Source of the DNA: Gallionellales bacterium RIFCSPLOWO2_02_FULL_57_47 | GTDB lineage: Bacteria > Pseudomonadota > Gammaproteobacteria > Burkholderiales > Gallionellaceae | Length of the DNA: 36,143 nucleotides | Direction: 5' to 3' | Assembly: GCA_001801175.1 (NCBI GenBank) | Contig: MGWZ01000023.1 | Location: 1 to 36,143 of the forward strand | Shown here: piece after piece, positions 16,620 through 23,794 of the stretch | How the letters are laid out: each line of letters opens with the position of its first letter | Numbering within the stretch: the first letter of the stretch is position 1 | Made by a program: the position numbers and the translations under genes | Notes under the pieces: generated by a model | Seen by the model: only the letters and a program-made list of their open reading frames with translations | What the model was told of the DNA's origin: nothing | Database searches by the model: none

Positions 16620-18776
16620 ATGTCTATCTATCAGACTTCACGAGTGAGGCGGATTCTATTGGCGCTATCCATGGTTGCGGGCGCATGTTCGGGCGTTGCC
16701 GTTGCACAGCCGCTGGATGACGTGAGCCTCGAGTACCAGAACCAGGGGATCGTCGCCACCATCCGCCTGACCGGGCCGGTGCAATACCTGCGCCATTTCC
16801 CCGAGAGTCACGGCAAGACGCTGGAGATTTATTACGACCGCGTCCAGGGCGCGGCCAGCACCGAAACCTGGGTGGACAATGAGGTGCGCAAGTCGCCCCC
16901 TTCGGGTCTTATCCCCAGCTTCACGGTGACTTCGCGCGACCAGCAGACCAGGCCGAAACTGGTGATCGAGTTTGCCCGCGAGGCGGAATACAGCGTTGCG
17001 CCGGGCAAGGACAATCGCAGCCTGCTGGTCACGATACGCCCGGAAAAGCGGCCGGTGGGCACCGGTCCCCTGCCTTTCCTGCCGGCGATCAAGCCAGAAG
17101 CCGCGGCTCCCCCCGCTGCAGCGTTGTCAGCGGAAGAAGCAAATCTGGCAGAGAACAACAGGCAGGCGCGTGTCCTGATGGTGCAGGGTCGTGACGCGCT
17201 GGCAGCCAAAACCAATGAAGCTGCGGTGGATGCGTTCAACAAGCTGCTGATGCTGCCGCCCAACGATTACACGCAGGATGGCCAGGAATGGGTCGGCGTG
17301 GCACGCGAGCGCGCCGCGCAAACCGACAAGGCAAGGATCGAGTACGAACTGTATCTGCGACTGTATCCTGAAGGCGAAAGCGCGGAACGGGTGGCGCAGC
17401 GCCTGGCCGGACTGGCCGGACAGGTAAAGGTACCGGCGGTCGCTGCAGCAGAAGAGAAAAAACAGGTTGCCCGCTGGATGACTTTCGGCAACATTTCTTC
17501 GCGCTATTACTACGGCACCAGCAGGATCGACTCGCTGTACACGTTCAACAACGTTGCGACGACCTCTTCGGATTCGTTCAACGACCAATCCATGCTGATC
17601 ACCAGCGTGGATGTATCCGAGCGATATGCGAGCGAAGAATACGACGGGCGCCTGGTGTTCCGCGACGTGAACACCAGGAACTTTCTGTCCAATCAACCCA
17701 GCCAGAACCGGGTGAGTTCTGCCTATGGAGAAATTAAGAACCGCACGCAAGACTACATGCTGCGGCTGGGCCGGCAACCCTCTGCCGGAGCCGGCGTGCT
17801 CGGCCGCTTCACCGGTCTCTCGGGCTCATACGGCTTTGCGCAGGACATGCACGTCAAGGGAGTGGCAGGTTCAATGAGTGATTACTCGCAAGGCAGCCAG
17901 CCCGTATTCGCCGGCGCCAGCCTGGATAAAGGCCCGCTATCGATATACGCCATCAGCCAGCGCGTCGATTCCGCCACGGACCGCCGTGCAGTGGGAACGG
18001 AATATCGCTACTTTGAGGGCAACAAGACTGCGTTCGCCCTGCTGGATTACGACACCTATTTCAAGGAGGTTAACGCGGCGCAAGTGATGGGGACGGTCGG
18101 AACAACCGTTGGGACAGTGAACTTCATGGTGGATCACCGCAAGACACCTTCGTTGAGCATACGCAACGCCCTGGCTGGCGCAAGCACGCCGTCCGTCGAT
18201 GCGTTGTTGCAGACGATGTCTGCCAGCAGTCTGCGGGAGCTGGCGCTGCAGCGCACCGCCCTTTCCAACATGGGACAAGTCGGCATCACTGTCCCTCTGG
18301 CCAAAAAATGGCAGGCGGGCGGCGATTTCCGTTTGTCGAACACAACCGGGCTGCCAGCCAGCGGAACGACCGCACTCGAAGGTATCCTCGCGGCTACTCC
18401 GGGCCGCGGTACCGAAAAGACCGTGACCGGGCAGCTCATCGGCAGCGGACTCTACATGAAGGGAGATATCTGGTCGGGCAGTATTTCCATCAACACCAGC
18501 AGCGTGGTAAGCGGCAGTTCCCTCTTTCTTTACAACCATACTCAGTTCGAAAGCGGCTGGGCAATGGATACCTCGCTGCAAATGTATCGCCAGAAAGACC
18601 AATTTGGCAGTTATATGAGGCGCAATTCGCCGATGGTGCGCGGCGCGTACCGCCTCAAGGAGCAGTTCTATTTCGATGCGGACCTGGGCTATGAATTCAC
18701 TAAATTCACAGGTGCGCAGCAAATCAGCAAAACGAATCGCTACTTCTACTCTGCAGGGCTGCGCTGGGATTTTTAG
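16620..18776 (+). CDS. Outer-membrane beta-barrel (porin of the cytochrome conduit) with periplasmic N-domain
   Basis: This 718-residue protein starts at an ATG preceded by aaggaac. Its signal peptide is cleaved near residue 29 (SGVAVA|QP). Residues about 35-140 look like an AMIN/FimV-type beta domain (VSLEYQNQGIVATIRLTGPV ... RSLLVTIRPEK), then comes a Pro/Ala linker, then a helical TPR-like stretch (about 172-268). From about residue 288 to the end there are alternating aromatic beta-strands, and the protein ends in ...YFYSAGLRWDF, the terminal-Phe signature recognised by the BAM machinery. Its position after two multiheme cytochromes suggests it holds a cytochrome in a transmembrane pore, as MtrB does for MtrA. 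It is not visibly MtrB-like, and the N-terminal periplasmic region is unusual for such porins. Confidence 0.82.
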   Translation: MSIYQTSRVRRILLALSMVAGACSGVAVAQPLDDVSLEYQNQGIVATIRLTGPVQYLRHFPESHGKTLEIYYDRVQGAASTETWVDNEVRKSPPSGLIPSFTVTSRDQQTRPKLVIEFAREAEYSVAPGKDNRSLLVTIRPEKRPVGTGPLPFLPAIKPEAAAPPAAALSAEEANLAENNRQARVLMVQGRDALAAKTNEAAVDAFNKLLMLPPNDYTQDGQEWVGVARERAAQTDKARIEYELYLRLYPEGESAERVAQRLAGLAGQVKVPAVAAAEEKKQVARWMTFGNISSRYYYGTSRIDSLYTFNNVATTSSDSFNDQSMLITSVDVSERYASEEYDGRLVFRDVNTRNFLSNQPSQNRVSSAYGEIKNRTQDYMLRLGRQPSAGAGVLGRFTGLSGSYGFAQDMHVKGVAGSMSDYSQGSQPVFAGASLDKGPLSIYAISQRVDSATDRRAVGTEYRYFEGNKTAFALLDYDTYFKEVNAAQVMGTVGTTVGTVNFMVDHRKTPSLSIRNALAGASTPSVDALLQTMSASSLRELALQRTALSNMGQVGITVPLAKKWQAGGDFRLSNTTGLPASGTTALEGILAATPGRGTEKTVTGQLIGSGLYMKGDIWSGSISINTSSVVSGSSLFLYNHTQFESGWAMDTSLQMYRQKDQFGSYMRRNSPMVRGAYRLKEQFYFDADLGYEFTKFTGAQQISKTNRYFYSAGLRWDF

Positions 18777-18807
18777 AGGCGCCCATATAGAGGCCCATGC
18801 ACATGGC

Positions 18808-18843
18808 GGGGCCGTCGGGCTGAATGCCTGACGGCCCCGTTTC
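18808..18843 (+). terminator. Intrinsic terminator after the porin gene
   Basis: A strong hairpin with stem ggggccgtc / gacggcccc and an inner loop gggctgaatgcct is followed by gtttcatt. It lies about 30 bp past the porin stop and would end the cytochrome operon before map. The T run is short but the stem is very stable. Confidence 0.7.
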
Positions 18844-18925
18844 ATTGAATGACCTGCAAATTCAATCACTGCCCGGGAATCAGGGAGCCATGCTTTCGAT
18901 TGATTTGATGGCTGAGCAATCACGA

Positions 18926-18955
18926 TTGTCGCGGGCCGGAATCGCGTGTTATTCT
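18926..18955 (+). promoter_or_regulatory. Possible sigma-70 promoter for map-glnD
   Basis: A ttgtcg box at 18926 and a tattct box at 18950 are separated by 18 bases, 30 bp before the map ATG. The match to the consensus is moderate (TTG and TAT..T kept). It lies between the porin terminator and map, where a promoter is expected. Confidence 0.35.
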
Positions 18956-18984
18956 CGGTACTCTTTAAAAACGTCCCAAAGGCC

Positions 18985-19779
18985 ATGTCCGTATCCATCA
19001 AAACCCCGCAGGAAATCGAAAAAATGCGCGTGGCAGGCCGTTTGACCAGCGAGGTACTCGATTACATCACCCCGTTTGTCAAAGCAGGCGTGACGACCAA
19101 TGAACTCGACAAGCTGTGCCACGACTTCATCTTCAACGTGCAGCACGGCATTCCCGCCCCGCTCGATTACGCGCCCGGCGGCCACACCCCCTACCCGAAA
19201 TCGATCTGCACCTCGATCAATCATCAGGTATGCCACGGCGTGCCGAGCGACAAGGCGCTCAAGAACGGCGACATCGTCAATCTGGATGTCACCGTCATCA
19301 AGGACGACTATCACGGCGACAGCAGCAGGATGTATTACGTCGGCGAGCCGTCGATTCAGGCCAGACGCCTATGCGAAATCACCTGGCAGTCACTGTGGCG
19401 CGGCATACGCGCAGTCAAGCCTGGAGCGTATCTTGGCGACATCGGCCATGCGATCCAGAGCCTGGTCGAGCCGCTGGGCTACAGTGTGGTGCGCGAATTC
19501 TGCGGGCATGGCATCGGCAGGCAATTTCATGAGGAACCACAGGTGCTGCATTACGGCCGCCCGAAAACCGGTTTGAAACTCGAAGCCGGCATGACCTTCA
19601 CCATCGAGCCGATGATCAATGCCGGCAAGGCGGGGATCAAACACCTCGGCGATGGCTGGACTGTGGTCACCAAAGACCACAGCCTGTCGGCGCAATATGA
19701 ACACACGATACTCGTCACCGATACCGGCTATGAAGTGTTGACAGTTTCCGATGGCTGCCCTCCCCCGCCAAGCCAATAG
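18985..19779 (+). CDS. map: Methionine aminopeptidase, type I
   Basis: This 264-residue cytosolic metalloprotease removes N-terminal Met from new proteins. The family-typical start is the ATG at 18985 (MSVSIKTPQEIEKMRVAGRL). The metal and active-site motifs are present: HxxCHGVPSD around INHQVCHGVPSDKAL, NLDVTVIKDDYHGD, GHGIGRQFHEEPQVLHYG, and MTFTIEPMIN, with the final Glu in QYEHTILVT. Length and order match E. coli Map. Its 3' end overlaps the glnD start by 29 bp; the map-glnD neighbourhood is common in beta- and gammaproteobacteria. Confidence 0.97.
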   Translation: MSVSIKTPQEIEKMRVAGRLTSEVLDYITPFVKAGVTTNELDKLCHDFIFNVQHGIPAPLDYAPGGHTPYPKSICTSINHQVCHGVPSDKALKNGDIVNLDVTVIKDDYHGDSSRMYYVGEPSIQARRLCEITWQSLWRGIRAVKPGAYLGDIGHAIQSLVEPLGYSVVREFCGHGIGRQFHEEPQVLHYGRPKTGLKLEAGMTFTIEPMINAGKAGIKHLGDGWTVVTKDHSLSAQYEHTILVTDTGYEVLTVSDGCPPPPSQ

Positions 19780-22309
19780 TTCAATCGCCGCGTTGCGCGC
19801 GTCCTTGCGCAACGATCGCTCAGCTCTCGAACAGGACTTCCTGCAGCACGGCAATCCAGCACGATTGCTGGAAGCACACAGTCGGCTGATAGACAAATAC
19901 CTTCGCCGCGTATGGAAACAACTAGCCATGCCCGACCGCATCGCATTGGCGGCGGTAGGCGGATATGGGCGCAAGAGACTGTATCCCAAATCGGATATCG
20001 ATCTGCTGATCCTTCTGGATGCAGAACCGGATGACGCGATGCAACAACAATTGCATCAGCTAATCGGGGTGTTGTGGGACATCGGGCTGGAAGTCGGCCA
20101 CAGCACCCGCACCGTGGCGCAATGCCTGAGCGAATCTTCGGACATCACCGTGCAGACCAACCTGCTTGAAGCGCGCCTGCTCTGCGGCAACAAGGAATTG
20201 TTCAGCGAATTGTGCGATAGCGTGCAACAGCACCTCGACCTGCGCGCCTTTTATCTTGCCAAGCTGCAAGAGCAGCAGCGGCGCCACGCACGCTACGCAG
20301 AAGCCGACTACAATCTTGAACCTAATTTGAAGGAAAGCCCCGGCGGCCTGCGCGACCTGCAGACGGTCACCTGGATCGCACGTGCTGCTGGCCTCGGAAC
20401 GCACTGGAGTGAACTCGCACAAATCGGGCTGCTCACTTCTGCCGAGGCGCGCCAGGTTGCGCGTCACAGCGCGCTGTTGGCGACACTGCGCATCCGTCTG
20501 CATTACCTCGCCAAGCGGCACGAAGACCGCTTGCTGTTCGATTTTCAGACGCCGCTTGCGGAGCAGATGGGCATCGCTGACTCGGCCAACCGCCGCGCCA
20601 GCGAGCATTTGATGCAGCGCTACTACCGCTCCAGGCTGGCTATCCGGCAATTCAACACCATCCTGCTGCAAAGCCTGCACAGCTACCTGTTCCGCGAGAC
20701 ACCTTCACGGCACGCGCTGAACGAAAGATTCAGGGTCATCGGCACGCTGCTGGAAATTCGCGACGAGCATTTATTCGAACACACCCCGGAAGCGATCTTT
20801 GAATTGTTCCTGCTGATGGAACAGCATCGCGAGCTGACCGACCTCGGCGCAACAACACTGCGCGCGCTGTGGCGCGCGCAGCGTCTCGTCAATGGGGCAT
20901 TCCGCCGCAACCCGCACAACCGCGCGCGCTTCATGGAAATCCTGCGCCAGCCGCAAGGTGTGCTGCACGCGCTGCGGCGCATGAACCAGTATGGGATACT
21001 CGGACGTTATATCCCCGCGTTCGGGCGCATTGTCGGGCAGATGCAGCACGACCTGTTTCATGTCTACACAGTGGATGAACACATCCTGATGGTGGTGCGC
21101 AACCTGCGCCGTTTTGCCGAGCCGGAATATGCGCACGAAATTCCGCTGTGCAGCAAGCTGCTGAACGAATTCGCCCGCCCGGAAGTGCTGTATATCGCCG
21201 GGTTGTTCCACGATATCGCAAAAGGGCGCGGCGGCGACCATTCGCTGCTGGGCAAGAAAGATGCACGCGCATTTTGCGTACAGCACCTGCTCAGCCGTGA
21301 CGACAGCGACCTGGTCGTGTGGCTGGTGGAACAGCATCTGACCCTGTCCTCCACTGCGCAGAAACAGGATTTGTCCGATCCCGAAGTGATCGCGAATTTC
21401 GCCGGAACAATAAAAAACGACCGCTACCTGGTCGCACTGTACCTGCTGACCGTGGCGGATGTGCGCGGCACCAGCCCGAAAATCTGGAATGCCTGGAAAG
21501 CCAAGCTGATGGAGGACTTGTTCCATCTGACGCGCCGCTACCTGAGCGATGGCAAGTCCACAAATCATCTCGATGATATCCTCCAGCGCGCCGTCACCGA
21601 GCTTAACCTCAATGCGATGGCGCCCGACTCCTATCAATTGCTATGGGCGCAGCTCGACGACAGTTATTTTCTGGATCATGAGGCGCAGGAAATCGCCTGG
21701 CATACCCGTTTGCTCGCGTACAAGGTGAATACCGCAACGCCCATTGTGATGACGCGCTTGAGCCACGCCGGGGAAGGTTTGCAGGTGATGGTGTATTGCC
21801 CGGACCAGCGCGCCCTGTTTGCGCGCATCTGTAATTTTATCGCACGCATGAATTACACCATCGCCGAGGCAAAGATCCACACCACGCGGCACGGCTACGC
21901 GCTGGACAGTTTCCAGGTCATGGAAGCCACGCGCAGCGACACCGCCTATCGCGACATCATGACTTACATTGAATTCGAGCTGGCGCAGCAAATTGCGCAG
22001 GCCAAGCCGATTGCGCTCGCCACATCGGGTCGCGTCAGCCGCCAGCTCAAACATTTCCCCATCGTCACCGAGGTCGAGATCAAACCGGACAACAAGGGAA
22101 TGCACGTACTGTCGCTGGTTACCGGAGACCGTCCCGGCCTGCTGGCGCGCATCGCGCTGATCATGGACACGCACAGGATCCGCCTGCACCGCGCCAAGAT
22201 CAACACGCTGGGCAGCCGCGCCGAAGACGTGTTCTGGATCAGCGGAGATGCGCTCGCCAGCCCGGAGGAAACCAGTGCCTTTCTCAACGAGCTGCTGGAA
22301 AAAATCTAG
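19751..22309 (+). CDS. glnD: Bifunctional PII uridylyltransferase/uridylyl-removing enzyme
   Basis: GlnD (852 residues) senses glutamine and adds or removes UMP on the PII protein GlnB, setting nitrogen regulation. The nucleotidyltransferase motif is at about residues 70-90 (GGYGRKRLYPKSDIDLLILL, with catalytic D82/D84). The HD domain for UMP removal is near residue 485 (LFHDIAKGRGGDHS). Two C-terminal ACT domains (about 680-760 and 785-852; VYCPDQRALFARIC, LVTGDRPGLLARI) bind glutamine. Length and order are normal. It overlaps map upstream. Its last 20 bases (agctgctggaaaaaatctag) are repeated 84 bp after the stop. Confidence 0.96.
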   Translation: MAALPRQANSSIAALRASLRNDRSALEQDFLQHGNPARLLEAHSRLIDKYLRRVWKQLAMPDRIALAAVGGYGRKRLYPKSDIDLLILLDAEPDDAMQQQLHQLIGVLWDIGLEVGHSTRTVAQCLSESSDITVQTNLLEARLLCGNKELFSELCDSVQQHLDLRAFYLAKLQEQQRRHARYAEADYNLEPNLKESPGGLRDLQTVTWIARAAGLGTHWSELAQIGLLTSAEARQVARHSALLATLRIRLHYLAKRHEDRLLFDFQTPLAEQMGIADSANRRASEHLMQRYYRSRLAIRQFNTILLQSLHSYLFRETPSRHALNERFRVIGTLLEIRDEHLFEHTPEAIFELFLLMEQHRELTDLGATTLRALWRAQRLVNGAFRRNPHNRARFMEILRQPQGVLHALRRMNQYGILGRYIPAFGRIVGQMQHDLFHVYTVDEHILMVVRNLRRFAEPEYAHEIPLCSKLLNEFARPEVLYIAGLFHDIAKGRGGDHSLLGKKDARAFCVQHLLSRDDSDLVVWLVEQHLTLSSTAQKQDLSDPEVIANFAGTIKNDRYLVALYLLTVADVRGTSPKIWNAWKAKLMEDLFHLTRRYLSDGKSTNHLDDILQRAVTELNLNAMAPDSYQLLWAQLDDSYFLDHEAQEIAWHTRLLAYKVNTATPIVMTRLSHAGEGLQVMVYCPDQRALFARICNFIARMNYTIAEAKIHTTRHGYALDSFQVMEATRSDTAYRDIMTYIEFELAQQIAQAKPIALATSGRVSRQLKHFPIVTEVEIKPDNKGMHVLSLVTGDRPGLLARIALIMDTHRIRLHRAKINTLGSRAEDVFWISGDALASPEETSAFLNELLEKI

Positions 22310-22413
22310 CCAGCGTAGGGCGGGTCACACCCGCCGTTAAATCCAAAACTCGTAGTTGTATCCCCGGATTCCATTTCATTTCATCCGGGCTACAGCTGCT
22401 GGAAAAAATCTAG
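22290..22413. repeat. 20-bp direct repeat of the glnD end around an 84-bp insert
   Basis: The sequence agctgctggaaaaaatctag, spanning the glnD stop, occurs at 22290-22309 and again exactly at 22394-22413. The 84 bp between hold a gtagggcgggt piece and ccggattccatttcatttca, a common intergenic repeat motif ending in gggctac. This looks like insertion of a repeat element together with duplication of the 20-bp target, leaving glnD intact. Confidence 0.8.
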
Positions 22414-22430
22414 GGAAACGCAGAATAAAT

Positions 22431-22518
22431 CGTCATTGCGAGGAACGTAGCGACGAGGCAATCCAGAAATTCGTTTGATATCAAAAAACTGGATTGCCAC
22501 GCTTCGCTCGCAATGACA
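22431..22518. repeat. Inverted repeat cgtcattgcgag...ctcgcaatgaca
   Basis: An approximately 88-bp imperfect palindrome begins cgtcattgcgaggaacgtag and ends cttcgctcgcaatgaca, with the inner arms caatccag and ctggattg. This unit is a very common dispersed repeat in environmental bacterial genomes. No coding function is seen. Confidence 0.75.
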
Positions 22519-22547
22519 ATTCGCGTAAGGCGCACACCATAGGGCGT

Positions 22548-22622
22548 CAATAAGCGCAGCGCATTGCGCCGTATGAATCTTTTCCCCGCCAAACCATCCG
22601 GTGCAATGCGCTGCGCTTATTG
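22548..22622. repeat. 23-bp inverted repeat with 29-bp loop
   Basis: The left arm caataagcgcagcgcattgc+gcc (22548-22570) pairs with the right arm at 22600-22622 with one mismatch. It is related in content to the element at 26583 (aata.cg.ag.gcattgcgcc). The 29-bp loop has no visible function. Confidence 0.75.
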
Positions 22623-22680
22623 CCCCTGCAAACTACAAGCAAGCGTAGGGGTGAAGCGTAGAGATACCCATCGTGAAAGT

Positions 22681-23604
22681 TTATAGCCCGCTGAGCGCCT
22701 TGATATGCGCCAGCGCGCTGCGTCCCAGCGCGTGCAGTTCATAGCCGCCTTCCAGCGCCGAGACGATGCGGCCATGCGCGTATTTCTCGGCGATGCGCTT
22801 TATCTCCTTCGTCACCCACTCATAGTCCGCTTCGGTGAGCCGCAGCATCGCCATTTCGTCGTCGCGGTGCGCGTCGAAACCCGCCGAGAACAGCAGCAGC
22901 TCCGGCTGGAAACGCTCCAGCGCAGGCAGCCAGTATTGCGTGACGGCGGCGCGGAATCCGGCCCCGTCGGTTCCGGCTTGCAGCGGTACGTTGATGATAT
23001 GGTCGTTGCCGCTGCCGGCACCGGCATAGGGATAGAACGGATGCTGGAAAGTGGAGCACAGCATCACGCGCGGATCGTCGTGAAAGATATTTTCCGTGCC
23101 GTTGCCGTGATGCACGTCGAAATCCGCAATCGCGACGCGCTTCAAACCGTGGTGCGCCAGCGCATGCGCCACGCCGACCGCGACATTGTTGAAAATGCAG
23201 AAACCCATCGCACGCCCCCGCTCGGCATGGTGGCCGGGCGGGCGGATATTGCAGAAGGCATTCCCGGCCTTGCCCGCCATCACCAGGTCGACGCCCAGCA
23301 CCACGGCACCCGCCGCGCGCAATGCGGCCGGATAGCTGAACGGGTTCATCACGGTATCGGGGTCGAGTTGCACCATGCCGTGCTGCGGCGCTGCGGATTC
23401 AATCGAATCGACATAGTCCGCATCATGCACGCGCAACAACTGCTCGCGCGTCGCTTCCGGCGCATCGTGATGCTGCAGATAAGGAAACAATCCAGATGCA
23501 ATCAGCTGATCCTCGATCGCATGAATGCGCGCCGGACATTCCGGATGATGCGCGCCCATGTCGTGCTTGAGGCAGAGCGGATGGCTTATGTAGGCGGTTT
23601 GCAT
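22681..23604 (-). CDS. Histone-deacetylase-family (AcuC/HDAC-like) deacetylase
   Basis: This 307-residue zinc hydrolase of the class II HDAC-like bacterial family probably deacetylates lysine side chains or small acetylated amines such as polyamines. I choose the ATG at 23604 (MQTAYISHPLCLKHDMGAHH); the upstream extension in the ORF track has no family match. Zinc and catalytic motifs are intact: RPPGHHAERGRAMGFCIFNN (His pair), DFDVHHGNGTE and LFSAGFDAHRDD. It is divergent from the acyl-CoA synthetase/GNAT gene, whose family acetylates lysines, suggesting opposing activities. Its stop lies next to the repeat block after glnD. The actual substrate is not visible in the sequence. Confidence 0.9.
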   Translation of the reverse strand: MQTAYISHPLCLKHDMGAHHPECPARIHAIEDQLIASGLFPYLQHHDAPEATREQLLRVHDADYVDSIESAAPQHGMVQLDPDTVMNPFSYPAALRAAGAVVLGVDLVMAGKAGNAFCNIRPPGHHAERGRAMGFCIFNNVAVGVAHALAHHGLKRVAIADFDVHHGNGTENIFHDDPRVMLCSTFQHPFYPYAGAGSGNDHIINVPLQAGTDGAGFRAAVTQYWLPALERFQPELLLFSAGFDAHRDDEMAMLRLTEADYEWVTKEIKRIAEKYAHGRIVSALEGGYELHALGRSALAHIKALSGL

Positions 23605-23680
23605 GGTAAGAACAGGACATTGGTGTGGTGTTATCATATCAAACATAGCTTCAGTCCAGATTGCCAGACCGTTCGTGCCA

Positions 23681-23729
23681 TGCAGGAGCATGCCCTGCGT
23701 GCGAATCGCGGCTTGGAGCCGCTCCTGCA
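23681..23729. repeat. Inverted repeat tgcaggagc...gctcctgca
   Basis: A 9-bp perfect outer arm pair surrounds atgccctgcgtgcgaatcgc and ggcttggagcc. It belongs to the gtaggagcggctt...-like intergenic repeats known in many proteobacteria. It lies in the divergent promoter region between the deacetylase and the acyltransferase genes. Confidence 0.6.
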
Positions 23730-23794
23730 ACGGCGTTCTGACTCAATGGATTATCCCGGTTCAACCAGGATTTAAGATCACAGGATCGAAAATT

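Larger units (their letters stand above)
22310..22680. other. Repeat-filled spacer after glnD
   Basis: This 371-bp region between convergent glnD and the deacetylase gene has no credible gene. It is made almost entirely of repeats: a direct repeat of the glnD end, a tcattgcgag...ctcgcaatga inverted repeat, and a caataagcgcagcgcattgc inverted repeat, each listed separately. A short gtaggggtgaagcgtagaga piece near 22645 resembles the unit at 27501. Confidence 0.7.
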
